Source: Bacillota bacterium
Lineage (GTDB): Bacteria > Bacillota > Clostridia > Acetivibrionales > DSM-1351
Direction: 5' to 3'
Assembly: GCA_023441625.1 (NCBI GenBank)
Contig: JAEZOA010000135.1
Span: 1-63,053 of the forward strand
DNA: 63,053 nucleotides
The translations under genes were made by a program, and so were the position numbers. The notes beneath the pieces are model-generated. The model saw only the letters and a list, made by a program, of their open reading frames with translations, did no database searches and was not told the origin of the DNA. This document shows, one piece after another, positions 26,871 to 34,366 of this stretch (positions within the stretch are counted from its first letter, which is position 1; each line of letters opens with the position of its first letter).

Positions 26871-27146
26871 ATGAATAAAACAGAATTAATAGACAGCATT
26901 GCTGAAAAATCAGGTTTAACTAAGAAGGATTCTGAAAAGGCTTTAAACGCATTAGTTAAAAGTGTAGAAGAAGCATTGGCCAATAATGAAAAAGTTCAGT
27001 TAGTAGGTTTTGGTTCATTTGAGGTTAGGCAAAGAGCAGCTAGAAAGGGTAGAAATCCACAAACCATGGAGGAAATTGACATTCCAGAGAGTAACGTTCC
27101 GACCTTTAAGGCTGGTAAGGATTTTAAAGAAATGCTTAACACATAA
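26871..27146 (+). CDS. hup: HU-family DNA-binding protein
   Basis: Nucleoid protein of 91 residues: MNKTELIDSIAEKSGLTKKDSEKALNA helices, VQLVGFGSFEVRQRAARKGRNPQT beta-arm with the DNA-intercalating Pro region, and VPTFKAGKDFKEMLN C-terminus. ATG 26871 follows GGGAGGA; upstream in-frame codons overlap mazG and lack an SD. It is probably co-transcribed with mazG and rqcP. Confidence 0.97.
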   Translation: MNKTELIDSIAEKSGLTKKDSEKALNALVKSVEEALANNEKVQLVGFGSFEVRQRAARKGRNPQTMEEIDIPESNVPTFKAGKDFKEMLNT

Positions 27147-27172
27147 TTTTTCAAGGTGACATGGGGGTTAAA

Positions 27173-27412
27173 ATGAGAATAGATAAGTATTTGAAGGTTA
27201 GTAGACTTATTAAGAGAAGGACTGTAGCTAATGAGGTTTGCGAACAAGGTCGAGTTAAGATTAATGATAAGATTGCCAAACCTGGTTCTGAAGTTAAGGT
27301 GGGGGACATAATTGAAATTCAATTTGGAAACAATACAACAGTAATTGAAATTACGCGAGTTTTGGAGCACGTTACAAAAGATGATGCAAAAGAAATGTAT
27401 ATTATAAAATAG
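27173..27412 (+). CDS. rqcP: RqcP/YabO S4-domain RNA-binding protein
   Basis: 79-residue S4-domain protein (MRIDKYLKVSRLIKRRTVANEVCEQGRVKIN). In Firmicutes RqcP acts with RqcH on stalled 50S subunits in alanine-tailing quality control. ATG 27173 lies after GGGGGT. The order hup-rqcP-yabP-yabQ-divIC is the conserved one. Confidence 0.93.
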   Translation: MRIDKYLKVSRLIKRRTVANEVCEQGRVKINDKIAKPGSEVKVGDIIEIQFGNNTTVIEITRVLEHVTKDDAKEMYIIK

Positions 27413-27421
27413 TATAAAGGG

Positions 27422-27457
27422 AGAGCAAAACACTAAGTGGTTTTGTTCTTTTTTTAT
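27422..27457 (+). terminator. Terminator after rqcP
   Basis: AGCAAAAC pairs with GGTTTTGTT, followed by CTTTTTTT. It separates the mazG-hup-rqcP cluster from the sporulation genes. Confidence 0.75.
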
Positions 27458-27480
27458 GTGTACATGCATATGTATAAAAT

Positions 27481-27617
27481 GAGTTCTTAGATTCAGGGAG
27501 AGTTCCACTCCCATGAATCATAGAAATCGTAATCCAGGGACGTAGCGCCGCTTTTGTGCCGTTAAAAAAGCGGAAAATTAGCGGCGGTAGGCATCGGGTA
27601 AACAGAGTTCTTAGATT
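27481..27617 (+). promoter_or_regulatory. GC-rich structured segment with 13-bp flanking direct repeats before yabP
   Basis: GAGTTCTTAGATT occurs at 27481-27493 and again at 27605-27617. Between them lie a stable hairpin (GATTCAGGGAG with CTCCCATGAATC, 27490-27519) and a GC-rich part in which CGCCGCT (27547-27553) can pair with AGCGGCG, or the overlapping CCGCTTTT with AAAAAAGCGG, but not both. It looks like a structured leader RNA or a small inserted element. I do not recognise it as a known riboswitch. Confidence 0.5.
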
Positions 27618-27635
27618 TTTAAGGGGGATTTCATA

Positions 27636-27920
27636 ATGGAAGAAAAGAAAAATGTAAAGCCAAAAAATCAGACAATACTGCTTGAAAACAGAGAAAAATT
27701 ATGTATTACAGGTGTTGTTGATGTTGAAAGCTTTAATGAACAGAGTATTATTGCAATAACTGATATAGGGATTCTAATAATTCGTGGGGCAGAGCTTCAT
27801 ATTACTAAGCTGTCTCTTGAAAGTAATGAACTTATTATTGAAGGAGATATATTTTCACTTGAATATAGTGATGGAGATAATATTAAATCTAAATCCTTCT
27901 TTGGTAGAATGTTCAAATAA
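27636..27920 (+). CDS. yabP: Sporulation protein YabP
   Basis: 94-residue YabP/YqfC-family protein (NREKLCITGVVDVESFNEQSIIAITDIGILIIRG, then SLESNELIIEGDIFSLEYSD). It is placed immediately before yabQ as in B. subtilis, where the pair is under sporulation control. AAGGGGG lies before the ATG. The molecular function is not established. Confidence 0.92.
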   Translation: MEEKKNVKPKNQTILLENREKLCITGVVDVESFNEQSIIAITDIGILIIRGAELHITKLSLESNELIIEGDIFSLEYSDGDNIKSKSFFGRMFK

Positions 27921-27965
27921 AATTACAGTATAACTAATAAACAGTAAAGGCTTGTGGTAGGGTAC

Positions 27966-28499
27966 ATGATATTTATTGTTGACCAGGTATATACATTCTT
28001 GTATGCAATTATAGGTGGGGCAGTTGTAGCATTCCTTTATGATATATTAAGGATAAAGAGAAGGACATTAAAAACAGGTGTTGTTATAGTTAGTTTAGAA
28101 GATATTCTTTATTGGCTTGTTGCTGCAGTCCTTTTATTTATTACAGTGTACAATAGTAATAGCGGTGAGATGCGAGGATATATATTTATAGGTAATGTAA
28201 TTGGTGTTGTGCTATACGAAGCAACGCTTAGTAAAATAATTATTAATTCTTCTGTAATGGTTATAACTTTAATAAAAAAAATACTATTGTTTATATTTAA
28301 AATCGTATGCTATCCTTTTAAATTTATATATAAAATATTTAAAGTACCAATTTGCTTCATATTCAGGCAGATTTCCAAAATAATTAAATTCTTTTTTAAT
28401 AAAGTAAAAATTATCAGTGGTAAGGCAAGTAGCTATACTAAAAAAGAAATAAAAAGAATACCTCGTCTAAGTAATAAGATAAGAAAAATTAGAAAATAA
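27966..28499 (+). CDS. yabQ: Spore cortex biosynthesis membrane protein YabQ
   Basis: 177-residue membrane protein with the family N-terminus (VDQVYTFLYAIIGGAVVAFLYDILR) and further hydrophobic segments (about 40-65, 70-95), then a long Lys/Phe-rich cytoplasmic tail ending KEIKRIPRLSNKIRKIRK. YabQ is needed for spore cortex formation in B. subtilis. The start ATG 27966 follows GGTAGGG. It is coupled to yabP with a 45-bp gap. Confidence 0.9.
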   Translation: MIFIVDQVYTFLYAIIGGAVVAFLYDILRIKRRTLKTGVVIVSLEDILYWLVAAVLLFITVYNSNSGEMRGYIFIGNVIGVVLYEATLSKIIINSSVMVITLIKKILLFIFKIVCYPFKFIYKIFKVPICFIFRQISKIIKFFFNKVKIISGKASSYTKKEIKRIPRLSNKIRKIRK

Positions 28500-28630
28500 G
28501 CTTAATTTAGAAGGACTTTTACCCGACATATAGAATATATAATGTGTTACTTTTTTATTAAATCATTTAGAAAGATATAAAATAGAGGTTAGCGTGAAAG
28601 AAGTAAAATACAGTTATAATTTAACCGCGT

Positions 28631-28681
28631 ACCTCCATGATAAATTTCACTACTATATTTGACAAAGGTTGACATGGAGGT
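28631..28681 (+). promoter_or_regulatory. SD-sequestering inverted repeat in the divIC leader
   Basis: ACCTCCATG (28631-28639) is a perfect 9-nt complement of CATGGAGGT (28673-28681), which contains the divIC SD; the loop is 33 nt and the ATG follows 4 nt after the SD. The upstream GCGTACCTCCATGA matches GCGTACCTCCACGA in the leader of the minus-strand gene starting at 60678, with the same geometry. Confidence 0.6.
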
Positions 28682-28685
28682 TGGT

Positions 28686-28964
28686 ATGAAAAAACGAAAG
28701 AAATTCAAATTGTGGACACTTATATTAGTTGTTTCAGTTTGCTATTTTACTTATACACTTTTCGATATGCAAGTTAATATTAATGAAAAAGAACGTAAGA
28801 ATGCCCAATTACAAGAGAATATTTATAATGAGACTATAAAAAAAGAACAACTTTCAAAGCAAAAGGATCTAATAAATACTGACGAATTTTATGAAAAAAT
28901 GGCTAGAGAGAGATTAGGTTATATCAAGGATAATGAGAAAATATATGTTGACAGCAATAAATAA
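28686..28964 (+). CDS. divIC: Septum formation initiator DivIC/FtsB family
   Basis: 92-residue bitopic division protein: basic N-terminus (MKKRKKFKLW), one transmembrane helix (about 11-30), and an extracytoplasmic coiled coil (EKERKNAQLQENIYNETIKKEQL) ending in the family motif ARERLGYIKDNEKIYVD. It partners FtsL in the divisome. ATG 28686 is 4 nt from GGAGGT. Gene order after yabQ is conserved. Confidence 0.93.
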   Translation: MKKRKKFKLWTLILVVSVCYFTYTLFDMQVNINEKERKNAQLQENIYNETIKKEQLSKQKDLINTDEFYEKMARERLGYIKDNEKIYVDSNK

Positions 28965-29063
28965 CCATAGCTTGACTGGTTTTTACATATATTGTATAAT
29001 CTAATTGTTTTTATTTAAATATGCTATATTAGCTAGGTTTGATTGAGGAGGAACTCTTATTTT

Positions 29064-29495
29064 ATGCCACTTGAAGTAGGTACGATAGTTGAGGGAAAGG
29101 TTTCGGGTATAACCAATTTTGGAGCATTTATTTCGTTACCCGAAGGAGAAACAGGTTTAGTACACATTTGTGAAGTTGCACAGGAGTATGTGAAGAATAT
29201 AAGTGATTATCTCAAAGAAAATCAAACTGTGAAGGTTAAAGTCATATCAGTTAATCCAAATGGCAGAATAGGTCTTTCAATAAAGAAGGTTAGTGAGCAA
29301 AAGCCAATTGCAACAGCAAAAAGGTCTCCAATTGAAGTTGACTGGAATAGCGAAAAAAATGTTGGTGGCAATTCGTCTTTTGAGGATCGTTTGGCAAAGT
29401 TTATGAAGGACAGCGATGAAAAGCTTCATGACTTAAAAAAGAGTGTGGATTCCAAACGTAGAAATTGCGGATACAAGAAATCTGCTCAATATTAG
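29064..29495 (+). CDS. yabR: S1 RNA-binding domain protein YabR
   Basis: 143 residues. A single S1 domain (about 1-70: LEVGTIVEGKVSGITNFGAFISLPEGETGLVHICEVA ... NGRIGLSIKK) is followed by a charged, probably flexible tail with FEDRLAKFMKDSDEKL. It resembles YabR/general stress protein 13 in the same place in B. subtilis. ATG 29064 lies after GAGGAGG; the TTG at 29043 precedes the SD. Function unknown beyond RNA binding. Confidence 0.92.
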   Translation: MPLEVGTIVEGKVSGITNFGAFISLPEGETGLVHICEVAQEYVKNISDYLKENQTVKVKVISVNPNGRIGLSIKKVSEQKPIATAKRSPIEVDWNSEKNVGGNSSFEDRLAKFMKDSDEKLHDLKKSVDSKRRNCGYKKSAQY

Positions 29496-29549
29496 TACCT
29501 AAATACATTATTTAACAATAAAAAAGTTTATTTCAATACGAATTAGGTG

Positions 29550-29579
29550 TTGACACTAGTGCACTTATAGTATTATAAT
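29550..29579 (+). promoter_or_regulatory. Promoter of tRNA-Leu
   Basis: TTGACA (29550-29555), 18-bp spacer, TATAAT (29574-29579), 25 bp before the tRNA. Confidence 0.85.
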
Positions 29580-29604
29580 AAACAAGTCGCCGATAAAAAA
29601 ACAT

Positions 29605-29693
29605 GCCGAAGTGGCGGAACTGGCAGACGCACAGGACTTAAAATCCTGCGGAGTTAACCCTCCGTACCGGTTCGATTCCGGTCTTCGGCACCA
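29605..29693 (+). tRNA. tRNA-Leu (anticodon TAA)
   Basis: Class II tRNA with acceptor GCCGAAG/CTTCGGC, anticodon TAA at 29639-29641 in loop CTTAAAA, a long variable arm, T-loop TTCGATT and encoded CCA. A tRNA also follows yabR in B. subtilis, although spoIIE does not follow here. Confidence 0.97.
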
Positions 29694-29729
29694 AATAAAG
29701 GATTGATACATAGTATCAATCCTTTATTT
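29693..29729 (+). terminator. Terminator after tRNA-Leu
   Basis: AAATAAAGGATTGATA is fully complementary to TATCAATCCTTTATTT around a short loop. Confidence 0.85.
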
Positions 29730-29813
29730 CTATTCAGAGAAAAAACTCATGGGAGAGCCTGTGGTTCTAAAAAGCTTATGGCTATGGATAGTATAAAGAT
29801 GTGGAGGGACACA

Positions 29814-30980
29814 ATGAAATACAACTTTAATGAAATAGTAGATAGAAAGAATACAAATGCTGAAAAATACACAGCACTCGAAAAGCTATATGGAACCTCA
29901 GAGGTCATACCATTATGGGTTGCAGATATGGAGTTTAGAACAGCGCAGCCTATTATTGATGCTATAAGAGAGAGAATAGAAAATGGTATATTTGGATATA
30001 CTTCAAGACCAGCTTCTTATTATGATGAGGTCTGTAAATTTCAGAAGAAAAGAAAGAACTGGGACATTGATAAAAAGCTAATGAGTTTTAGTCTGGGAGT
30101 TATGCCAACAATTTGCATGATAATTAAAGAACTAACAAATATAGAGGATAAAATTATTATTCAAACCCCTGTTTATCGTCCTTTCTATAATGCAGTGAAG
30201 GAGGCACCAAGAGAACTTATAGAATGTCCTTTAAAGGAAGTTGATGGGACGTTTTATATGGACTATGAGGATATTGAGGAGAAAGCAAAACAGGGTGCAA
30301 AGTATATTATTTTATGTAGCCCTCACAATCCAATTGGAAGAGTGTGGTCACTTGATGAACTGAAAAGGCTTGGGGATGTTTGTTTAAAATATGGAATTAA
30401 GGTTATTTCGGATGAAATTCATTCTGACTTGATTTTATGGGGAAATAAGCATATTCCTTTTGCTTCAGTTTCTGAAGAATTCAGAAGAATTACAATAACA
30501 TGTATATCGGCTAGCAAAACCTTTAATTTAGCAGGGTTGCAATCTTCTATTGTTATTTTTCCTGATAATGTCCTGAAGGAGAAATTTGATAAGGCATGGG
30601 AAAAGCTGCATATAGAATCCAATAACTGTCTTAGTATGGTTGCAACTCAAGCTGCTTTTATGTATGGAGAAGAATGGCTTGAACAGTTAATAAAATATAT
30701 TGAAGGGAATATAACATTCTTAATTGAGTATTTTAATAAATATATTCCAGCAATTAAGCCAATTTGTCCTGAGGGAACTTATCTCGTATGGCTTGATTGC
30801 AGGCAAATGGGCTTAAAGGGTCCAAAGCTTAATAAATTCATGGTTTCTAAAGCTAGCTTAGCAATGAGTGCAGGTACGTATTTTGGGGCGAATGGGGAGG
30901 GCTTCATGAGAATGAATGTAGCGTGCCCTAGGGCAATATTGGAAAAGGCACTTGCACAGCTAAGGGCTGCCATGAGTTAA
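29814..30980 (+). CDS. patB: PatB/MalY-type PLP-dependent C-S lyase (cystathionine beta-lyase-like)
   Basis: Fold-type I PLP enzyme of 388 residues. Visible are PLWVADMEFRTAQPI and FGYTSRP, the cofactor Asp/Tyr region ILCSPHNPIGRVW and ISDEIHSDLIL, the Schiff-base Lys in SASKTFNLAG, and a C-terminal Arg block GFMRMNVACPR. Family members cleave cystathionine or cysteine to a thiol, pyruvate and ammonia. ATG 29814 follows GGAGGG. It sits where spoIIE would be expected in Bacillus order. Confidence 0.9.
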   Translation: MKYNFNEIVDRKNTNAEKYTALEKLYGTSEVIPLWVADMEFRTAQPIIDAIRERIENGIFGYTSRPASYYDEVCKFQKKRKNWDIDKKLMSFSLGVMPTICMIIKELTNIEDKIIIQTPVYRPFYNAVKEAPRELIECPLKEVDGTFYMDYEDIEEKAKQGAKYIILCSPHNPIGRVWSLDELKRLGDVCLKYGIKVISDEIHSDLILWGNKHIPFASVSEEFRRITITCISASKTFNLAGLQSSIVIFPDNVLKEKFDKAWEKLHIESNNCLSMVATQAAFMYGEEWLEQLIKYIEGNITFLIEYFNKYIPAIKPICPEGTYLVWLDCRQMGLKGPKLNKFMVSKASLAMSAGTYFGANGEGFMRMNVACPRAILEKALAQLRAAMS

Positions 30981-31008
30981 TAAACGGTGGTTAAACAACT
31001 GTTAATAC

Positions 31009-31043
31009 AAAAAATGCACCAAGTGATTACCTGGTGCATTTTG
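31009..31043. terminator. Terminator after patB
   Basis: AAAATGCACCA/TGGTGCATTTT perfect 11-bp stem, with A-rich and T-rich sides suiting both flanking convergent genes. Confidence 0.8.
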
Positions 31044-31117
31044 ATTTTATAAATTTTATATTTTAATAGTTTTGCAATTACTAACAAGAAATGTTATTAA
31101 TTAATACCATAAACATA

Positions 31118-31771
31118 TTACTTGCTTAATACGGTTACTGACTTGATTTTAACAGTTTTAGTTGGAACTGATAACTCATCAAGTTCATTTGCTTTTACTG
31201 GGGTGGCTGCAATTTCATCAAGGGTATCTTCACCACTGATAAGAACTCCAAAGGCAGCATATTTGCCATTTAAGCCAGCATAATCTACAGTCATAATAAA
31301 GAATTGGCTTGACGCGGAATTTGGGTCTTGACTTCTTGCCATGGAAATAACTCCTCTAATATGACTAAGTGCATTTTTGGTAAATCCGTTTTCGCTGAAC
31401 TCACCTGTGATATTTTTATCTGAGCCGCCAGCACCAGTGCCTTCTGGGTCGCCGCCTTGTACCATAAAGTCCTTCATTATTCTATGAAAGGTTAGCCCAT
31501 TATAAAAACCAGCTTCTGCTAAGCTAATAAAATTACTAACGGTTTCAGGAGCAAATTCTGGGTAAAGCTGAAAAACCATTTTACCGCCATTCTCCATCTC
31601 AATCTGAACCTGAGGGTGACCTGTTGAGGTAGTGCTTGTGGTAGAAGTGTTTGATGCAGTTTGTTTAGTATCGCCTGATGCAGCTTGCTTTGAACAGCCT
31701 GAAGCAAATGAAATGGTACAGATTGCAACTAATAAAAGTGCAGTTGTTTTTTTACAAAGAGATTTCAACAT
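31118..31771 (-). CDS. Lipoprotein cyclophilin-type peptidyl-prolyl isomerase
   Basis: 217 residues. A signal peptide (MLKSLCKKTTALLLVAICTI) ends in the lipobox FASGC, giving a surface lipoprotein. A Ser/Thr-rich linker follows, then a cyclophilin domain with FHRIMKDFMVQGGDPEGTG, SMARSQDPNSASSQFFI and FGVLISGEDTLDEIAA. Likely assists folding of exported proteins, like the parvulin near 22 kb. GGAGGC lies upstream of the ATG on the minus strand. Confidence 0.93.
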   Translation of the reverse strand: MLKSLCKKTTALLLVAICTISFASGCSKQAASGDTKQTASNTSTTSTTSTGHPQVQIEMENGGKMVFQLYPEFAPETVSNFISLAEAGFYNGLTFHRIMKDFMVQGGDPEGTGAGGSDKNITGEFSENGFTKNALSHIRGVISMARSQDPNSASSQFFIMTVDYAGLNGKYAAFGVLISGEDTLDEIAATPVKANELDELSVPTKTVKIKSVTVLSK

Positions 31772-32203
31772 ATTTCTTGTGCCTCCATTTTAAATAAAAT
31801 CATATTTTTTAGTATAAGCCAACTAATTACGCTTGTCATAAAACTTAAAAAATACACATGTGCTTATGATACCCTATTATTAGGGAAAGGTCTATGATTT
31901 GATTAAAATATTCGCAAAAATGTTACAAAGAATGTTACTAGAGTGTTTAGAGAGTACCTAAGATAAAAGAAATATTAAACAACGCAAGTTGGCAAGCCAA
32001 CCTTGCTTATGTTAATGAAATGACAAATGTCACACTATATCGGCTCTTTTGTCACTGAGAAAACTTTTATTTTCACCGTATAATTACACTATACAAACTT
32101 ATTAGAGTATAGAGAAATTTAAGGTTACAGGTGTAAATATGTGTACTTAAGTCAAGTGTATAATGTTTGCAACTATAGCTAGGAATGAAAGGAGAAGGTG
32201 TTT
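31772..32203. other. Divergent intergenic region
   Basis: No gene seen. It contains the REP copy at 31978-32013 and AT-rich promoter-like DNA around 32070-32100 (TTTTCACCGTATAATTACAC), probably serving the ABC operon to the right. Confidence 0.5.
31978..32013. repeat. Inverted single copy of the dispersed REP-like palindrome
   Basis: AACAACGCAAGTTGGCAAGC followed by CAACCTTGCTTATGTT is the reverse complement of the unit at 11229-11270, with two small differences. Confidence 0.9.
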
Positions 32204-33133
32204 ATGATTGTAGAGGTAAAAGATGTTGTTAAAAGATATGGAGACAATGTGGCTGTTGATAATATGAGTATGGAAGTGCGAGAGGGTGAAATTTTAGGCT
32301 TATTAGGGCCAAATGGTGCAGGTAAAACCACACTTATAAATTCTATTATTGGAATAACCAGTATCAGCTCAGGGAAGATAAAAATATTTGACAGTGTAAT
32401 GTCCCAAAATAATTATGATGTCAAAAGAAATATCGGCGTAGTTCCCCAAAACCTTGCTATATATAATGAATTTAAGGCATATGAGAATGTTGAATACTTT
32501 GGAAAATTGTATGGACTTAAGGGAAAACAACTAAAAGATAGTGCAAAGCAGGCACTGGACTTTACAGGATTATGGGATAGAAAAGATGAGTATCCAAAGA
32601 AATTTTCAGGTGGTATGCAGAGGAGACTCAATATCGCCTGCTCGATAGTACATAGACCAAAGCTGATAATAATGGATGAGCCAACAGTAGGCATTGACCC
32701 TCAATCAAGAAATCACATATTGGATTCGGTGAGAAAGCTAAATGAAATGGGTTCTACTGTAATATATACCTCCCATTACATGGAGGAGATAGAAGCTTTA
32801 TGCTCGAGAGTGGTTATTATGGATAACGGGAAATTAATAGCACAGGGCAGCATAGAAGAATTGAAGGAATATGTTAGAGATGAGCAGATAGTAGATATAG
32901 CAATGAAGAATTATAATTATTCCATTACCGAGGCTGTTAAAGCTGTTCATGGCGTGAAGGAATGTCTATTGATAGAAAATAAAATGAAGGTCATATTGGA
33001 AAAGAGCAGCAGCATATCAAGGGTAATTAATTCCATTGTTGAAAATGGCGGAGTTATTACCAGAATCAATATGGAGGATACGTCACTAGAAGATGTATTC
33101 CTTACGCTTACAGGTAAAAAGTTAAGAGACTAG
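32204..33133 (+). CDS. ABC transporter ATPase (LnrL/NatA-like)
   Basis: 309-residue ABC ATPase of the drug-exporter type. Walker A GPNGAGKTT, Q-loop VVPQNLAIY, signature FSGGMQRRL, Walker B LIIMDEPTVGIDP, switch His in TSHYMEE, then a C-terminal extension of about 80 residues. Two permease genes and a NarL-type two-component system follow, which is the layout of the B. subtilis linearmycin-resistance system lnrLMN-lnrJK. Antibiotic or lipid export is inferred. ATG 32204 has AAAGGAGAAGG upstream. Confidence 0.88.
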   Translation: MIVEVKDVVKRYGDNVAVDNMSMEVREGEILGLLGPNGAGKTTLINSIIGITSISSGKIKIFDSVMSQNNYDVKRNIGVVPQNLAIYNEFKAYENVEYFGKLYGLKGKQLKDSAKQALDFTGLWDRKDEYPKKFSGGMQRRLNIACSIVHRPKLIIMDEPTVGIDPQSRNHILDSVRKLNEMGSTVIYTSHYMEEIEALCSRVVIMDNGKLIAQGSIEELKEYVRDEQIVDIAMKNYNYSITEAVKAVHGVKECLLIENKMKVILEKSSSISRVINSIVENGGVITRINMEDTSLEDVFLTLTGKKLRD

Positions 33134-33240
33134 CGTGAAAAATTGTTTATGTGCGTCATACGCAAATTTCACGCTTGGAAAAACCCGCAAGCTAGTTTTT
33201 ATTAATATTTGCGTACGCGCTTCACGCGTACATAGGAGGT
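33129..33240. repeat. Nested inverted repeats between ATPase and permease genes
   Basis: AGCGTGAAA (33132-33140) pairs with TTTCACGCT (33167-33175), enclosing GCGT/ACGC; ACTAGC (33129) can pair with GCTAGT (33190); GTACGCG (33213-33219) pairs with CGCGTAC (33225-33231). The last hairpin ends 3 nt before the permease SD AGGAGGT. Confidence 0.75.
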
Positions 33241-33244
33241 TAAT

Positions 33245-34366
33245 ATGAAGGTGTTATGGTGTGCCTATTATGAGTTTATAAAGAACATCAGAGATGTCCG
33301 TATTCTAGTTGCACTTATTGCTTTTCCTATAGGCATAATTTTAATGCTAGGTACAGTTTTTGATGGTAAACTTTCAGAAGATATAAAAGATAAAATACCA
33401 GTTGGGTATATAATACTTGATAATAGTGAAGTGGGACAGGGTTTTAAAACTCTGATTAATTCATCTGAGGTTAGTAAGTTCATAAATGCAAAGAAATATA
33501 AATCGCAAGATGCTGCGATAGAAGATGTTGGGGCAGGTAAAATAAGTAATTATTTTGTTGTTCCAGAGAATATACAAGATATGCTGCAAAAGGGAGAAGT
33601 GGTTACTGTTAATATAGAAGGAAAGAAAAATATTGGATTGGTACAGTCATTATTAGAGGGATACATATCAAAAAACAATGCATATTCTACTGCAATAGCA
33701 ATAACTCAAGAACCAGTTAATGTTGAGCCTGGAAAGTATTTTGAAAGAATTATGTCTTCGGACAAGAAAATTCCAAGGGCTATTGATTTTTATTCTGTTT
33801 TAACACTTTTGCAAATGAACAGTTTAGCATCAATACTTGGAATATTTATAGTTAGCAGAAACAAAGAATCAAACATTCATATTCGTCTATATGCTCTGCC
33901 AGTATCAAAATGGACTGTAATCTATGGGAAAGTTATTGGAAGCAGCTTATACCTATTTATTTCCTGTATTGTGACAGTTTTGTTTACAAAATTCGTATAC
34001 GATGCAAATTGGGATGGTAATTTGCTAATAATAGGGGCATCTTTATTAGCATTCTCATTTTTAAGTATAGGTATAGGAATACTATTAGGCTCGCTAATGA
34101 AAAGTATGGTATCTGCAATAGGAATGTCATTTTTTATAATGTTTGTTGCTGCAACTGGCGTAGGGGCAATAATTCCAGCAGCAGCTATTCCTTTGCTAAA
34201 CATAATAAATCCAATTTACTATGCAAAGGTCCTTATATTCGGAACACTATACAACTATCCGAATCAGGTAATGTTAAAGGCTGCTTTAGGACTGTTAGTT
34301 ATGATAGTTTTTGTATACTTCATATCTTTTCTAAAGCTAAGGAGGGTGAACTATGACAATATTTAG
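33245..34366 (+). CDS. ABC-2 type permease (LnrM-like)
   Basis: 373 residues in the ABC-2 exporter pattern: one N-terminal transmembrane helix (about 17-36), an extracytoplasmic domain of about 140 residues, then five helices from about residue 185, ending VMIVFVYFISFLKLRRV. It follows the ATPase by 111 bp and overlaps the next permease by 14 nt. GGAGGT lies 4 nt before the ATG. Confidence 0.85.
   Translation: MKVLWCAYYEFIKNIRDVRILVALIAFPIGIILMLGTVFDGKLSEDIKDKIPVGYIILDNSEVGQGFKTLINSSEVSKFINAKKYKSQDAAIEDVGAGKISNYFVVPENIQDMLQKGEVVTVNIEGKKNIGLVQSLLEGYISKNNAYSTAIAITQEPVNVEPGKYFERIMSSDKKIPRAIDFYSVLTLLQMNSLASILGIFIVSRNKESNIHIRLYALPVSKWTVIYGKVIGSSLYLFISCIVTVLFTKFVYDANWDGNLLIIGASLLAFSFLSIGIGILLGSLMKSMVSAIGMSFFIMFVAATGVGAIIPAAAIPLLNIINPIYYAKVLIFGTLYNYPNQVMLKAALGLLVMIVFVYFISFLKLRRVNYDNI

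Noticed and set aside
27481..27617. Known c-di-GMP or c-di-AMP riboswitch
   Set aside because: Some GC-rich words are reminiscent, but the conserved cores of those classes cannot be laid onto the sequence by eye.
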